From Vulcanimicrobiota bacterium (GTDB lineage: Bacteria; Vulcanimicrobiota; Vulcanimicrobiia; Vulcanimicrobiales; Vulcanimicrobiaceae), in contig JAFAQW010000023.1 of the NCBI GenBank assembly GCA_019245995.1, positions 1-5,561 on the forward strand: DNA of 5,561 bases. Reading direction: 5' to 3'. The number at the start of each line of letters is the position of its first letter. Position 1 is the stretch's first letter. Position numbers and translations under genes: made by a program. The notes beneath the pieces were generated by a model, which saw nothing but the letters and a program-made list of their open reading frames with translations, did no database searches and was not told where the DNA came from. Below, piece by piece: positions 4,642-5,561 of this stretch.

Positions 4642-5561
4642 TCACGGCCGGATGGCCTGTCCCGCAACCGCTGCGCTGGCGCGCAACTGCAGCGCGTCGG
4701 ATGCCGAGCCGAGCGACGCTTCGTACATGCCCTCGCGAACGAGCCAGCCGCCGGCGGACGTGTCGAAGTCTGCCAGGAGGCGAGGATCGGCCGTGACGCT
4801 CACGTTGCGCGAAGCGCCGGGGGCGAGCGTCACGCTCGCCCATCCGATCAAGCGCATCTCAGGTGCACCGAACTTTTTCGTCAGATAGACTTGCGGCGTA
4901 TCCGTTCCCGCGCGGTTGCCGGCGTTGGTGACGGTAAAGGCGGCGTGCAGCGTGCTGCCGCCGGAGAGGCGAAAGTTGCCGTAGCGAAAGCGCGTGTACG
5001 AAAGCCCGTGACCAAACGCAAAGAGCGGCGTAATATTCTGCTTTGCGTAGCGGCGGTAGCCCACGTCGCTTCCTTCGCTGTAGTCGACCGAGAAGGGACG
5101 CAGCGCAACCGCTAGGCGGTATCCGCGCAGCCCGCTAACGATCGCGGTCAGCAATGCGTCGAAGCCGGGAAGCCTCGGGCGCACCAGCTCGGCCTCAGAG
5201 GCGGGAAACGTGATTGGGAGCCGTCCCGTCGCGTCCGCTCGGCCGAAGAGGACGTTCGCAATGGCCTCGCCGCCGCGCTGGCCCGGATACCAGGCTTCGA
5301 GTACGGCGGCGACGCGCGCGAGCCACGGCATCGTCACGGGATTGCCCGTTTCGAGCACGACGATCGTATTCGCGTTGGCCGCCGCAACGGCGGAGATGAG
5401 CGCGTCCTGCGCACCCGGTAAGGCCAGGTCCCAGAGATCGGCGCCTTCGGTGCACCACTGCGTGGCGAACACGATCGCGACGTCGGCGCGGCGGGCAACC
5501 TCCGCGGCTTCGCGCGCGGACCGGCCGTCCGCGAAACTCACGGCGGAGCTCGCGTCGTTGC
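4642..5561 (-). CDS. GH3 family beta-glucosidase-type glycoside hydrolase, C-terminal part (5' end outside window)
   Basis: 305 residues are visible; the frame is open to the right edge, so the N-terminal (beta/alpha)8 barrel with the catalytic Asp nucleophile lies beyond it. Residues about 15-120 are the end of the GH3 C-terminal alpha/beta sandwich. ADVAIVFATQWCTEGADLWDLALPGAQDALI corresponds, in two parts, to the family segment usually read as SEG-DR-LxLPxxQ, whose Glu (visible residue 38) is the acid/base candidate. WYPGQRGGEAIANVLFG and GRLPITFP follow. YSEGSDVGYRRY and FGHGLSYTRFRYG lead into a fibronectin-III-like domain (about 195-295) with VTNAGNRAGTDTPQVYL. Together these identify the multidomain BglX-like architecture, acting on beta-linked glucosides or related sugars, often in the periplasm or outside the cell. 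Substrate cannot be told from this half. Unusually, the conserved D-R after EG reads A-D-L-W. The gene is convergent with the membrane-protein gene. Confidence 0.92.
   Translation of the reverse strand, partial: NDASSAVSFADGRSAREAAEVARRADVAIVFATQWCTEGADLWDLALPGAQDALISAVAAANANTIVVLETGNPVTMPWLARVAAVLEAWYPGQRGGEAIANVLFGRADATGRLPITFPASEAELVRPRLPGFDALLTAIVSGLRGYRLAVALRPFSVDYSEGSDVGYRRYAKQNITPLFAFGHGLSYTRFRYGNFRLSGGSTLHAAFTVTNAGNRAGTDTPQVYLTKKFGAPEMRLIGWASVTLAPGASRNVSVTADPRLLADFDTSAGGWLVREGMYEASLGSASDALQLRASAAVAGQAIRP

Noticed and set aside
1..5561. CRISPR array, rRNA, or complete insertion sequence
   Set aside because: I saw no regularly spaced repeats, no ribosomal RNA signature sequences and no transposase coding region in the window.

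Overview
The window is GC-rich bacterial chromosomal DNA with no phage, plasmid or CRISPR signature. It carries a mix of ordinary metabolic, secreted-enzyme and signalling genes: a type I glutamine synthetase, an S53 acid peptidase, an ECF sigma factor and a GH3 glycosidase. That mix fits a free-living, probably soil or acidic-habitat heterotroph. A poorly sampled phylum such as Eremiobacterota, or a group like Acidobacteriota, is my guess from general impression only; no rRNA or other marker in the window fixes the taxon.

Layout, left to right. (1) 1-107, plus strand: the last 34 residues of a protein ending in a PQQ/BamB-like beta-propeller repeat. (2) 108-316: no credible gene, but a strongly palindromic element of about 176 bp (144-319). 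Its perfect 30-bp arms enclose three further hairpins, and its right end supplies the stop codon of the next gene. (3) 317-1768, minus: full-length glutamine synthetase with a clear Shine-Dalgarno. (4) 1769-1874: 106-bp spacer with a GC-rich hairpin. (5) 1875-3386, minus: complete S53 (kumamolisin-like) serine-carboxyl peptidase with its pro-domain. (6) 3387-3456: a 70-bp divergent promoter region. (7) 3457-3984 and 3971-4636, plus: an ECF-type sigma factor overlapping by 14 bp a four-helix membrane protein that is probably its regulator. (8) 4642-5561, minus: the C-terminal half of a GH3 beta-glucosidase-type enzyme, running off the right edge and converging with the membrane protein across only 5 bp.

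How the parts relate. The sigma factor and membrane protein form a translationally coupled two-gene regulatory unit, the best-supported functional linkage here. The peptidase lies upstream of the glutamine synthetase on the same strand and could be partly co-transcribed with it (peptide-nitrogen acquisition and ammonia assimilation), but the spacer leaves this open. The palindromic element lies between two convergent genes and carries terminator-like structure. It is the least explained object in the window and the best candidate for something not previously described. I did not see a new multi-gene system.
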